NCBI RefSeq assembly: GCF_000425885.1
Contig: NZ_AUEH01000034.1
Location: forward strand, 1 to 34,398
DNA from: Schleiferilactobacillus harbinensis DSM 16991
GTDB taxonomy: Bacteria > Bacillota > Bacilli > Lactobacillales > Lactobacillaceae
Direction of reading: 5' to 3'
DNA: 34,398 nucleotides
Positions within the stretch are counted from its first letter, which is position 1, and each line of letters opens with the position of its first letter. A model generated the notes under the pieces. It worked only from the letters and a program-made list of their open reading frames with translations, was not told where the DNA came from and did not search any database. Below, piece after piece: positions 1 through 7,034 of this stretch. The position numbers and the translations under genes were made by a program.

Positions 1-1
1 C

Positions 2-256
2 GTGATGATGACGTATGACCTGTTGGCGTGGCAACAGCGGTTAAACGAGGATGAACGCACACTTGGCGATCTGTTTTACGAGATGAATGAAGTCATGCCA
101 GACATTGCAGTAACGCAAGCACTGGCATGGCTTCTGAAGGCACTATCCACACTGGGAGCCACTTTAGTGGGCACGGCAGAGGAAGTAATAAATAACATCG
201 TTGACCATTTTGTCAGTTTTCTTCCGAAGAATCTTGTCGACCTATTAGGAATCTGA
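2..256 (+). CDS. Hypothetical protein, possibly the C-terminal part of a larger gene
   Basis: I do not recognise this protein. The frame is open right up to the left edge of the window, so the GTG at position 2 may be internal and the gene may begin outside. The visible 84 residues start with an acidic, helical stretch and continue into an amphipathic segment (about residues 37-84) rich in Leu, Val and Ile. There are no cysteines and no catalytic motif. It ends with TGA at 254-256. The next gene converges on it from the minus strand, 45 bp away. Function is unknown. Confidence 0.45.
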   Translation: MMMTYDLLAWQQRLNEDERTLGDLFYEMNEVMPDIAVTQALAWLLKALSTLGATLVGTAEEVINNIVDHFVSFLPKNLVDLLGI

Positions 257-301
257 CAAAAACAAGATCATTCCCGCCGCCATCTCACAATTACCAAGGC
301 A

Positions 302-514
302 TCAGTGCACTTTCGGGCTTTCAAGTTTCAGCTTTCTTGAAACAAATCGCGCGAGACGCCCCGCATAAATTAAACAAACAATTAGAAATGCTGGAATCAG
401 CAAGCCTGGTGTGCCAAGCAAGCGCGGTGCCCAGGGAATGCTGAGGACCGTAGCAACGCCAAGCAGAGTGACCAGCACAATGCAATAGATTGTGTCGCAT
501 TGTTTTTTTCCCAT
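302..514 (-). CDS. Small two-helix membrane protein
   Basis: The 70-residue product begins MGKKQCDTIY and has two predicted membrane segments, roughly residues 8-27 and 35-52, separated by a short loop with Pro and Gly. The tail is basic (RLARFVSRKLK). I chose the ATG at 514 because GAGG lies six bases upstream. In-frame ATGs at 526 and 583 lack a comparable ribosome binding site. No family is recognised. It stands alone between convergent and co-directional genes, and its role is unknown. Confidence 0.5.
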   Translation of the reverse strand: MGKKQCDTIYCIVLVTLLGVATVLSIPWAPRLLGTPGLLIPAFLIVCLIYAGRLARFVSRKLKLESPKVH

Positions 515-597
515 AGTGTGCCTCATTTCTGCTTTTAAGGAAAACCAATCAAGCTCAATATAGCACAACTGCCCGCATAGCACATCAATTAGCTCAA

Positions 598-1020
598 TTA
601 TTTGGTATAGGATAACCGTTCGGCCAAGTTAACCAAGTGGTCTAGATTCTCGCTGAACGCATGCTTGGCAATGGGGGCCAGCAAGGTCAGCGGCAGGCGC
701 GGCACCGCTGTTTCATCGAGATAAACCGTTTCGGTAATCGTTGTGCCTCCTGCTTCACCAGCTAGGTCGAAAATCAAATCGTAAGCGACCCGCCCCTCGG
801 TGCTCCGATAAACGACCTGATTAGCGGTCTTCCCGACGGCGATGTGTTCGGTTTGATTCAAGGCGGCACCAGAGCGGTGGACGGTGAAGCCATTGGCTGC
901 TTGGGTCACGGTTTGGACCTCGGGGACCCATTGCAGTAAAGCCTCTGGATTTTCTAGGATCGTTAAGACTTGTTCCTTGCTGGCTTTCGCCATAACGACG
1001 TTCGTGAATAGTTTTTTCAT
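598..1020 (-). CDS. SRPBCC-fold (polyketide cyclase/START-like) protein
   Basis: This 140-residue protein has the usual length and pattern of single-domain SRPBCC proteins. The start MKKLFTNVVMAKASKEQV gives the first strand and helix. The residues around 'ILENPEALLQWVP' are typical of the family's helix-grip entry, and the strands near residues 85-100 alternate charged and hydrophobic residues. Such proteins bind hydrophobic ligands in a central cavity, and the ligand cannot be read from sequence. The ATG is preceded by AAAGGAG at good spacing. It is transcribed in the same direction as the UvrA-like gene, which ends 75 bp upstream of its start; the gap holds a weak hairpin, so cotranscription is uncertain. 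Confidence 0.7.
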   Translation of the reverse strand: MKKLFTNVVMAKASKEQVLTILENPEALLQWVPEVQTVTQAANGFTVHRSGAALNQTEHIAVGKTANQVVYRSTEGRVAYDLIFDLAGEAGGTTITETVYLDETAVPRLPLTLLAPIAKHAFSENLDHLVNLAERLSYTK

Positions 1021-1079
1021 AATGATGAGCTCCTTTGATTTGATGAACTCAGCATACGAAAAAAGGATGCTAGACTAAA

Positions 1080-1093
1080 ATCAGAATACTGAT
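1080..1093 (-). terminator. Weak hairpin downstream of the UvrA-like gene
   Basis: ATCAG (1080-1084) and CTGAT (1089-1093) form a 5-bp stem just past the TAA stop of the UvrA-like gene. Read on the minus strand it is followed by only three or four U residues. It could attenuate read-through into the SRPBCC gene, but the stem is short and AT-rich. Confidence 0.25.
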
Positions 1094-1095
1094 AT

Positions 1096-3468
1096 TTATG
1101 TCCGGTTGACGTTATACGCCTGCAACGCCGCCCCAGTCCGAGAATCGGCCTGGGCCATGGCTCCTTCAGGCGTGCCGGAATAAAGTACTTCCCCGCCATA
1201 AATCCCGGCATCGGGGCCCACGTCAATCAACCAATCCGCCTGGCAAATTACTTGCAGATTGTGCTCGACAATAATCAGCGAGTTGCCAGCGGCGACGAGG
1301 TCATCGAAGAGCGTCAGCAGCTTTTCAACATCCTGCATATGCAGGCCGGCTGTGGGTTCGTCCAGCAGATAAACCGTACCGGTCTTATTCAGCTGCACCG
1401 CCAAATTGAGCCGCTGTTTTTCGCCCCCGGACAGGGTCGTCAGGGGCTGGCCCAGGGTCAGATAATCTAGGCCGACGCGAGCCATATTTGCCAGCGGAGC
1501 ATGAATCGCCGGGATATCGGCGAAGAAATCGATTGCCTGGGTAATCGGCATGATCAGCACATCACTGATGGTTTTACCGTGATACAAATAGCTGAGGGCC
1601 CGATCATTGTAGCGTTTGCCATGACACTGTTCGCATACCTGAACCACGGGATCCATGAAGGCCATATTGGTGATGGTGACGCCTTTGCCCTTGCACAGCG
1701 GGCAGGCACCGCGGCCGTTGTAACTGAACCAGGTCGTGGAGACGTGGTTGGCGGCCCCGAAGACTTTGCGGATCGGGTCCAAAATATCCAGATACGTGGC
1801 CGGGGTGGAGCGGATGTTGGCCCCAATTTCACCCTGGGCCAGATCAATGTAGCCGTCCTGTAAGTGCCGCCGCAGGGCCGCCATCAGCGAACTCTTCCCC
1901 GAGCCGGCCACGCCGGAAATGATGGTTTCGATGCCCAAAGGCACGTCCACGTTGACGTGTTTGAGGTTGTGCACGGTGACGTCCCGCAATGGGATCGTCT
2001 GCTTGGCCGTCCGGGGCGGGTGACGGAAGGTGAGCAGCTTTTGCAGTAAGCGGCCGGTGAGGGTATTACCAGCCAATAACTGAGGATAGGTCCCGGTGAA
2101 AGTCACCTGGCCGCCAAACGTCCCAGCGCCGGGACCAATTTCGACCACATAATCGGCCAGCGCGATGAGCTCGGGATTGTGTTCAACGATCAAAATCGTG
2201 TTGCCCTTTTCCTTCAGCCGGCGCAGGGCCTTTTTAATCAGCTCAATATCGTGGGGATGCAGGCCGACACTGGGCTCATCCAATATGTAGACCATATCCA
2301 CCAGGGCGCTGGTAAGGAATTTGGCTATCTTGATCCGCTGGGTTTCGCCACCGGACAAAGAGCTGGTGCCCCGGTCCAGGGTCAAATAACCCAGCCCGAT
2401 ATCGATCAAAGAGCCAATCTTGCCTTGCAGTTCCCGGACCACATCCTGGGCCAGCGGGACAGTGATGGCGGCCAAGAACTGTTGCACGTGCACCAGATCC
2501 ATGGCCAGCACGTCCGCAATATTTGTGCCGTTGATCTTGTTAGTCAGGACCTCCGGCCGCAGCCGGGTGCCATGACACGTTGGGCAAGGGACGCGGGTAA
2601 CGATTTTCGCCAAAGCCGCCTGATGGTGTTCCGCTTCTTTTTTACCGATGATCGACCGCTTGATCCGCGGTACGACGCCTTCATACAGCGCGGTACGGGG
2701 CCATTTCGCGGGCGCATGGGGAATAGTTTGCTGCGGGGCATAAAGGAGTGTGTCCATTTCCTCTTTGGTATAGTCCTTCAGCGGCTTGTCGTTATCAAAA
2801 AGACCGCTGTTCACATATCGCCGCCAGCGCCAGGTATCAGGACCGAAGCTGACGAAGGTGATCGCGCCCTGATTCAAGGATTTATTCGGGTCGATCAGCT
2901 GGTGGACGTCGATATCATCAACATAACCTAATCCCTGACAGGTTTGGCACATCCCTTGGGGCAAGTTGAACGAAAAGGTATCGGAATACCCGATAAACGG
3001 TTTGCCGATGCGTGAAAACAGCAGGCGCAGCAAGGAATAAATTCCTGTGTAGGTCGCCAGGGTGGAGCGGGCGTTTTTCCCCACCCGTTTTTGTTCGATC
3101 ACGATGGCGACGGGTAAGTGGTCGATTTGGCCCACGTGGGGCTGGCCGTACTTTGGTAAATACTGCTGGGTGAAACTGGGAAAGGTCTCGTTCAGTTCTC
3201 GCCGGGATTCGGCCGCAATGGTGTCAAACACTAAAGATGACTTGCCGGAACCGGAGAGACCGGCGAAGACGGTGATGGCGTATTTGGGTATCTTCAGCGA
3301 AACGTGTTGCAGGTTGTTTTGGGTGGCATCGCGCACGGCGATATACCCCCGGTCAAAAAGTGCAGTGATGGCGCAGTCCCCCTTATTGTTCTGGAAAGTC
3401 GCTGAATACCTCTTCACCAAACAGTTCGTTGAACAATTCGGACCGGCGCTGGGCATCATTGGCGGCAT
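1096..3468 (-). CDS. UvrA-like ABC ATPase (short class, not canonical UvrA)
   Basis: Two ABC ATPase halves are visible. The first Walker A, GLSGSGKSS, is at residues 70-78 of this reading; the second half has GVAGSGKSS. Each half has a signature (LSGGETQR, LSGGEKQR) and a Walker B (ILDEPSVGLHP, LLDEPTAGLHM). CxxC pairs (CQTCQG, CPTCHG, CPLCKG, CEQCHG) are UvrA-type zinc modules. At under 800 residues it is shorter than repair UvrA (about 940) and lacks room for the UvrB-binding and full insertion domains. It belongs with UvrA-like proteins linked to drug or DNA-damage tolerance. The start is uncertain: the conserved fold begins near 3345, and the ATG at 3468 lies inside the upstream regulator gene. 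The best-placed SD, AAGGGGG right after that gene's stop, faces an ATC at 3369. It probably forms an operon with the XRE gene. Confidence 0.85.
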   Translation of the reverse strand: MPPMMPSAGPNCSTNCLVKRYSATFQNNKGDCAITALFDRGYIAVRDATQNNLQHVSLKIPKYAITVFAGLSGSGKSSLVFDTIAAESRRELNETFPSFTQQYLPKYGQPHVGQIDHLPVAIVIEQKRVGKNARSTLATYTGIYSLLRLLFSRIGKPFIGYSDTFSFNLPQGMCQTCQGLGYVDDIDVHQLIDPNKSLNQGAITFVSFGPDTWRWRRYVNSGLFDNDKPLKDYTKEEMDTLLYAPQQTIPHAPAKWPRTALYEGVVPRIKRSIIGKKEAEHHQAALAKIVTRVPCPTCHGTRLRPEVLTNKINGTNIADVLAMDLVHVQQFLAAITVPLAQDVVRELQGKIGSLIDIGLGYLTLDRGTSSLSGGETQRIKIAKFLTSALVDMVYILDEPSVGLHPHDIELIKKALRRLKEKGNTILIVEHNPELIALADYVVEIGPGAGTFGGQVTFTGTYPQLLAGNTLTGRLLQKLLTFRHPPRTAKQTIPLRDVTVHNLKHVNVDVPLGIETIISGVAGSGKSSLMAALRRHLQDGYIDLAQGEIGANIRSTPATYLDILDPIRKVFGAANHVSTTWFSYNGRGACPLCKGKGVTITNMAFMDPVVQVCEQCHGKRYNDRALSYLYHGKTISDVLIMPITQAIDFFADIPAIHAPLANMARVGLDYLTLGQPLTTLSGGEKQRLNLAVQLNKTGTVYLLDEPTAGLHMQDVEKLLTLFDDLVAAGNSLIIVEHNLQVICQADWLIDVGPDAGIYGGEVLYSGTPEGAMAQADSRTGAALQAYNVNRT

Positions 3469-4219
3469 CCGCCTGACCCAGGGCTTCCGCCACTTTGGCC
3501 AGCAAGTAATAGGCGTTAGCTAACATGTAGTGGGAATTATGGGCCGTGGTAAAGTGGATCCCTGCGGCTAATAACCGCGCGCTTTCGGTATATTGCTGAT
3601 CATGATAAAAGATCAACGCTGCCAAGTAGAAGATAATATTCAGGTTCTCATCGTAACGCGCTTTGGTGATCCCCTTCAAGGCTGCATCGATATCGGCTTG
3701 AATCGCCGGCGACACTTGCTGACTCTTCAGCATGGCAATATAGGCCGCGCTGATCTTCGCCAGTCGGGTCAGCACCGGCGGTACCTTGGTCCGTGTGGCG
3801 CTGGCCAGGGACAGCTGCAGATTTTGCTGGGCGTCATCCCAGTCTTTGGCACCCTGGAACTCCGCGACGGCCAGATAGTAATAGTACGCCTGCGTCTCTG
3901 CCCCGTCGGCGATGCTGTCGATGACGGCGTCCCGGTTCAGAAAAGTCAGGAGCTGCTGATATTCGTGGGCATCGCACAATTGGGCAACTTTTTGATTAAA
4001 ATCAGTGCGCTGGCCAATGGCAAAGTTATTAGCCAGGGTGATCGCATCCAAACTCAAGCCCAGCCGCTGGCACAGGGCAATCAGCAGCGCAGCATTCGGC
4101 GTGTATTGATCGTGCTCAATGGCCGACAGCATAGCTTGGGAACAAATATCCTGGGCCGCTTGGGCCTGGGTGAGGCCGGCATCCTGCCGGGCTTGTTTCA
4201 GTACTGGGCCAATTGCCAT
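3383..4219 (-). CDS. XRE-family regulator with TPR-like C-terminal domain
   Basis: The N-terminal helix-turn-helix spans about residues 5-58, beginning GPVLKQARQDAGLTQAQAAQ with the recognition region ICSQAMLSAIEHD. The remaining roughly 210 residues are all-helical with TPR-like spacing (AYYYYLAVAEFQ, FYLAALIFYHDQ, ANAYYLLAKVAEALG). That is the layout of Rgg/PlcR/NprR-type regulators, which often sense short peptides. I chose ATG 4219 because homologous HTH domains begin there; the longer in-frame ATG at 4291 would add 24 unconserved residues. The stop TAA overlaps the ribosome binding site region of the UvrA-like gene, so it probably controls that gene. The ligand is unknown. Confidence 0.75.
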   Translation of the reverse strand: MAIGPVLKQARQDAGLTQAQAAQDICSQAMLSAIEHDQYTPNAALLIALCQRLGLSLDAITLANNFAIGQRTDFNQKVAQLCDAHEYQQLLTFLNRDAVIDSIADGAETQAYYYYLAVAEFQGAKDWDDAQQNLQLSLASATRTKVPPVLTRLAKISAAYIAMLKSQQVSPAIQADIDAALKGITKARYDENLNIIFYLAALIFYHDQQYTESARLLAAGIHFTTAHNSHYMLANAYYLLAKVAEALGQADAANDAQRRSELFNELFGEEVFSDFPEQ

Positions 4220-4271
4220 GAATGAACAACTCTTTTCTCGGATAGTTAATACTTCTATCATACAACAAAGA

Positions 4272-4310
4272 AAAACGCCTGACCGGTCCAAAAACCAGGT
4301 CAGGCGTTTT
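4272..4310 (-). terminator. Rho-independent terminator after the small membrane gene
   Basis: AAAACGCCTGACC (4272-4284) and GGTCAGGCGTTTT (4298-4310) form a perfect 13-bp stem with a 13-base loop. On the minus strand it lies ten bases after the stop of the gene ending at 4320 and runs into a T tract. It separates that gene from the XRE regulator, whose own promoter must lie between about 4220 and 4270. Confidence 0.85.
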
Positions 4311-4319
4311 CTCTCGTCC

Positions 4320-4484
4320 TTACCGACTGAACAATAAGCGGAAGTACCGGGTAATTCGGGTCTCGTCCCGGCGCAGGGTCCGCACGAGCCGGTTACCGTA
4401 AATGATCCAGCCGCCGTCTGTGAAATAGACCAGGGCCATGGCGATCAAGCTCATCATAATAATGGCAATCATGCCAAGAATCAT
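4320..4484 (-). CDS. Small single-helix membrane protein
   Basis: The 54-residue product has one strongly hydrophobic helix (MILGMIAIIMMSLIAMALVY) and then a basic, arginine-rich cytoplasmic tail. I prefer the ATG at 4484 because AGAAGGTGG lies six bases upstream, and the TATAAT at 4531-4536 would then give a normal leader of about 40 bases. An in-frame GTG at 4526 would extend it by 14 residues, but has no ribosome binding site and would be almost leaderless. No family is recognised. It lies between two helix-turn-helix regulators and is divergent from the Rgg-like gene. Confidence 0.45.
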   Translation of the reverse strand: MILGMIAIIMMSLIAMALVYFTDGGWIIYGNRLVRTLRRDETRITRYFRLLFSR

Positions 4485-4530
4485 GTCCGCCACCTTCTTC
4501 TTTTGCCGCGCAACATCTTTCAACACTTTA

Positions 4531-4559
4531 ATTATACCACGAATGTAAGCGATTGCTTA
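4531..4559 (-). promoter_or_regulatory. Promoter with overlapping inverted repeat
   Basis: On the minus strand TATAAT occupies 4536-4531. Just upstream lies the palindrome TAAGC-gatt-GCTTA (4546-4559), between the -10 and -35 positions. There is no clear -35 hexamer. The palindrome is a candidate operator in the gap between this promoter and the divergent Rgg-like gene. No binding protein is shown. Confidence 0.4.
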
Positions 4560-4589
4560 TTTGGTGTCTTGGAAATTAACCGCTGTTTC

Positions 4590-4619
4590 TTTCTTTGAGG
4601 CCAACCGATTGGGTATAAT
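4590..4619 (+). promoter_or_regulatory. Probable promoter of the Rgg-like gene
   Basis: A perfect TATAAT at 4614-4619 lies 26 bases before the start codon. The best -35 at 18-base spacing is TTTCTT (4590-4595), a weak match, which suggests activator help or modest expression. Confidence 0.45.
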
Positions 4620-4645
4620 GATCTGACGAGAGAAAGGTGACGAAA

Positions 4646-5569
4646 ATGGCACACGAGATTGGTCCGCTGCTCAAAGAACTCCGCGAAGCCGAAGAGCTGA
4701 CCCAAGCCCGACTTTATCAAAACGTCTTGAGCCGGCGGCAGGCGATCCGGCTGGAGGCTGGGGAAACCGACATCAAGGCCGAGCACCTGCTGACGTTGTT
4801 GGATCGGCTGGATATGGCACTGCCGGAGTTTCAATACCGCTTGCAAAAGCGCCAGCCCCAAGTCGCGCCGCCCACACCCCAAACGGCCATGCTGGACACC
4901 GTGGCGGCAAAACTCAATACGTGGCTGGATGCTGATATGACTCCCGGCGAGGTGCGGGCAATGGAAAACTTTGCGCTTGGCCGCCCGTTTTTCACCGTGA
5001 ACCAGATCAAGACGCTGATGACGATTGCGGCTAGACTGCCCTGGGACGCGTATGATCGATTGACTAAAAAACTGGCGGCGCAATTAGCGGATATGGCGGA
5101 TATGCCCGGGGTACAGCGCCTGCGCTACACTCTCTATTTCAACAAAACCATGTTTTCCCTGTTGGGCGGCTTGCCGGATACCGCGTTGCGGCTGGTCCCG
5201 CAGGCTCAGGCACTGGCCAGTGACCGAATGGATGATCAGATCATGCTGCAGTTTCTGCAGCGTATGGCCGAGACGCTGGTGACCAAGGATCCGGCCGCTG
5301 TGTATGCAGCCACGGAAGGACTGATCACCCATCTGCGCGGCTTGGGCTTGGCAATGATGGCGGATTCATTAATCGATAATCGGCGGCACATGCTTTCTTC
5401 GGTGAACCTGCATCCCCGCTGGACGCCAGCGGAGTTAGGGGCGGCCGCGCGGCTGTTTGCTATTGTTCCGTGGGAATTAAAAAAAGATCGGCAGGGTTAT
5501 CTGGCTAAATTTCCGGGATTGCTGGCCGCCGCTGGCCAACCGCTCAGTGCCTATCGCGATGTCTATTAA
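4646..5569 (+). CDS. Rgg/GadR/MutR-family transcriptional regulator
   Basis: The 307-residue length and N-terminus are typical of Rgg proteins: a helix-turn-helix at about residues 3-60 (GPLLKELREAEELTQARLYQ, then SRRQAIRLEAGETDI and LLTLLDRLDMALPEF). The rest is the all-helical Rgg C-terminal domain that in characterised members binds short hydrophobic peptide pheromones. I chose ATG 4646 because AGAAAGGTGA precedes it; the upstream in-frame GTG at 4637 lies inside that site. It is divergent from the small membrane gene and is followed 52 bp later by an MFS transporter it may regulate. No obvious SHP-type pheromone gene was found nearby. Confidence 0.8.
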   Translation: MAHEIGPLLKELREAEELTQARLYQNVLSRRQAIRLEAGETDIKAEHLLTLLDRLDMALPEFQYRLQKRQPQVAPPTPQTAMLDTVAAKLNTWLDADMTPGEVRAMENFALGRPFFTVNQIKTLMTIAARLPWDAYDRLTKKLAAQLADMADMPGVQRLRYTLYFNKTMFSLLGGLPDTALRLVPQAQALASDRMDDQIMLQFLQRMAETLVTKDPAAVYAATEGLITHLRGLGLAMMADSLIDNRRHMLSSVNLHPRWTPAELGAAARLFAIVPWELKKDRQGYLAKFPGLLAAAGQPLSAYRDVY

Positions 5570-5574
5570 TCCGC

Positions 5575-5580
5575 TATAAT
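5575..5580 (+). promoter_or_regulatory. -10 element before the MFS gene
   Basis: TATAAT lies six bases after the stop of the Rgg-like gene and 41 bases before the MFS start. No good -35 is visible at 16-18 bases, as expected for an activator-dependent promoter, but this could be chance. Confidence 0.35.
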
Positions 5581-5621
5581 GGACGAATACGTTTTCAAAT
5601 TGGGGAGAAAGTGGGAGAAAA

Positions 5622-6815
5622 TTGTACTCGTTATTGTTAGCCATCATTTACATTGCCTTTATTAGCCTGGGCTTGCCTGATTCTTTGATTGGTGCTGGCT
5701 GGCCGGTCATGCACACCGCGCTGGGAGTGCCGATTGCGGCGGCGGGGCTGATCACTATGCTGATCGCTGGCGGGACCATTGTATCCAGCATCCTGTCAGA
5801 CCGGCTGACCCACCGCTTTGGGGCGGGGCTGGTCACCGCAGTGAGTGTTTTGACGACGGCGGTGGCCTTGCTGGGCTTTTCATTAGCCGGGCAATTTTGG
5901 CAGCTGTGTTTGTGGGCGATCCCTTACGGTATGGGTGCCGGGGCGGTGGATGCTGCGCTGAATAATTATGTTGCCTTGCACTATGCCGCCCGGCATATGA
6001 GCTGGCTCCATAGTTTCTGGGGCGTGGGGGCGGCTATTAGTCCGTACATCATGAGTTTTGCGTTGAGCAGCGGTCAGGGCTGGACCGGCGGGTATCGCAT
6101 CGTCGGCTTATTGCAGGTGGGTCTCGCCGCGGTGCTGCTAGTAACCTTGCCGTTGTGGCGCCAGGGTAAAGAGCCCGCGTCCACTGCGGCGGCTGCGCCC
6201 GTTCAGCCCGCCACGGCGCCGCTGCACCTGGCTCAGATCATCCGCATCACCGGCGTGCCTTTTGTACTGACGGCTTTCTTCGTTTACAGCGCCGTGGAAC
6301 AGGCCGCGGGTATTTGGGCCAGCAGCTACTTAGTCCAAAGCCGCGGAGTGGCTGTGGATACCGCTGCCAGTTTTGCGTCCTTCTTCTATCTGGGCATCAC
6401 CGGCGGCCGCTTTCTTTCCGGCTTCATCGCCGATCGGCTAGGGGACCGGCGGCTGATTCGCTGGGGCGCAATTCTAGCGCTGGCTGGCATCGCCCTGATC
6501 GTGCTCCCATTGCCGACACCCTTGGCCTTAGCCAGATTGATCATCGCCGGCTTAGGCTGCGCGCCGATTTTTCCAGCTATTATCCACGCCACGCCGACGA
6601 ATTTCGGGGCCAATCGGTCCCAGGCAATCATCGGGGTGCAAATGGCAGCGGCGTATCTCGGCACGGTCTTCATGCCGCCGCTGTTCGGCTGGCTCGCTGG
6701 CCGGGTGAGTATGGCGTTGTTCCCGCTGTATCTGCTTTTCTTCGCCATTGTGCTGTTGGCGGTGACGGAACGGCTGAATCAAGTGCTGGATCGGGAAAAA
6801 AGCCGCTTCGAATAA
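5622..6815 (+). CDS. Major facilitator superfamily transporter
   Basis: The 397-residue protein shows about twelve membrane helices with a short central hydrophilic loop (about residues 180-200, rich in Ala, Pro and Thr). MFS loop signatures are seen after helix 2 (SDRLTHRFGAG) and in the second half (ADRLGDRRLIRWG). The early motif GLPDSLIGAGWP and the pair GMGAGAVDAALNNYVALHY resemble the sugar-type (FucP-like) MFS branch, so a sugar or drug substrate is possible. The start is TTG, supported by GGGAG four bases upstream. It follows the Rgg-like gene in the same direction. The substrate is unknown. Confidence 0.8.
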   Translation: MYSLLLAIIYIAFISLGLPDSLIGAGWPVMHTALGVPIAAAGLITMLIAGGTIVSSILSDRLTHRFGAGLVTAVSVLTTAVALLGFSLAGQFWQLCLWAIPYGMGAGAVDAALNNYVALHYAARHMSWLHSFWGVGAAISPYIMSFALSSGQGWTGGYRIVGLLQVGLAAVLLVTLPLWRQGKEPASTAAAAPVQPATAPLHLAQIIRITGVPFVLTAFFVYSAVEQAAGIWASSYLVQSRGVAVDTAASFASFFYLGITGGRFLSGFIADRLGDRRLIRWGAILALAGIALIVLPLPTPLALARLIIAGLGCAPIFPAIIHATPTNFGANRSQAIIGVQMAAAYLGTVFMPPLFGWLAGRVSMALFPLYLLFFAIVLLAVTERLNQVLDREKSRFE

Positions 6816-6821
6816 AGCGCT

Positions 6822-6837
6822 TGTTCCACGTGGAACA
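6822..6837. promoter_or_regulatory. parS: parS-type centromere site (ParB binding site)
   Basis: TGTTCCACGTGGAACA is a perfect 16-bp palindrome and matches the conserved chromosomal parS consensus (TGTTNCACGTGNAACA), on which ParB loads and spreads. It is intergenic, seven bases after the MFS stop codon. Chromosomal parS sites cluster near the replication origin in most bacteria, so its presence suggests this window lies in the origin-proximal part of the chromosome. Only the motif is seen; ParB binding is inferred. Confidence 0.8.
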
Positions 6838-6924
6838 CTGGTTTTACCGGTCCCTATCCTCTATACTTAGCCCTAAGGAGGGTAAGACGTCGCTGGGTCC
6901 GGGCTGTATAGCCGTTGTGGTGCT

Positions 6925-6943
6925 CTCTGAATTTTTTTCAGAG
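6925..6943 (+). promoter_or_regulatory. Hairpin overlapping a ribosome binding site
   Basis: CTCTGAA (6925-6931) and TTCAGAG (6937-6943) form a 7-bp stem with a TTTTT loop. The 3' arm overlaps the SD AGAGGA (6940-6945) of the small ORF at 6954, so folding would hide that site. It could be a translational switch; a role as terminator is less likely because the downstream T run is interrupted. Confidence 0.4.
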
Positions 6944-6953
6944 GACTTTTTTC

Positions 6954-7034
6954 ATGGCGGTTAAAATTGCACCCTGGGCCGGCGGCGATACATTATGCAA
7001 AATTGGGAAGATGAGTTTGATCCAAAACTGGTAG
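6954..7034 (+). CDS. Possible 26-residue upstream ORF overlapping the lyase start
   Basis: ATG at 6954 has a well-spaced AGAGGA eight bases upstream. The frame runs 26 codons (MAVKIAPWAGGDTLCKIGKM and on) to TAG at 7034, overlapping the first 40 bases of the Met_gamma_lyase-family gene in another frame. That gene's own ATG at 6995 has only a weak GGCGGCG upstream, so translation of this ORF may feed or hinder it. No homologue is known to me and it may not produce a stable peptide. Confidence 0.3.
   Translation: MAVKIAPWAGGDTLCKIGKMSLIQNW

Noticed and set aside
2480-2495. parS-like palindrome TGTTGCACGTGCACCA
   Set aside because: It departs from the parS consensus in the outer right half and lies inside the UvrA-like coding sequence, where the codons explain it.
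2179-2931. A 250-codon open frame on the plus strand
   Set aside because: It is antisense to the UvrA-like gene; its composition is that of a GC-rich shadow and it has no SD or recognisable domain.
4320-4484. The small membrane protein as an SHP-type pheromone precursor for the Rgg-like regulators
   Set aside because: SHP precursors are about 20-30 residues with a hydrophobic C-terminus; this one is longer and ends in a basic tail.
6873-6880. A perfect AAGGAGGG ribosome binding site
   Set aside because: No start codon follows at a workable distance, so no gene can be supported there.
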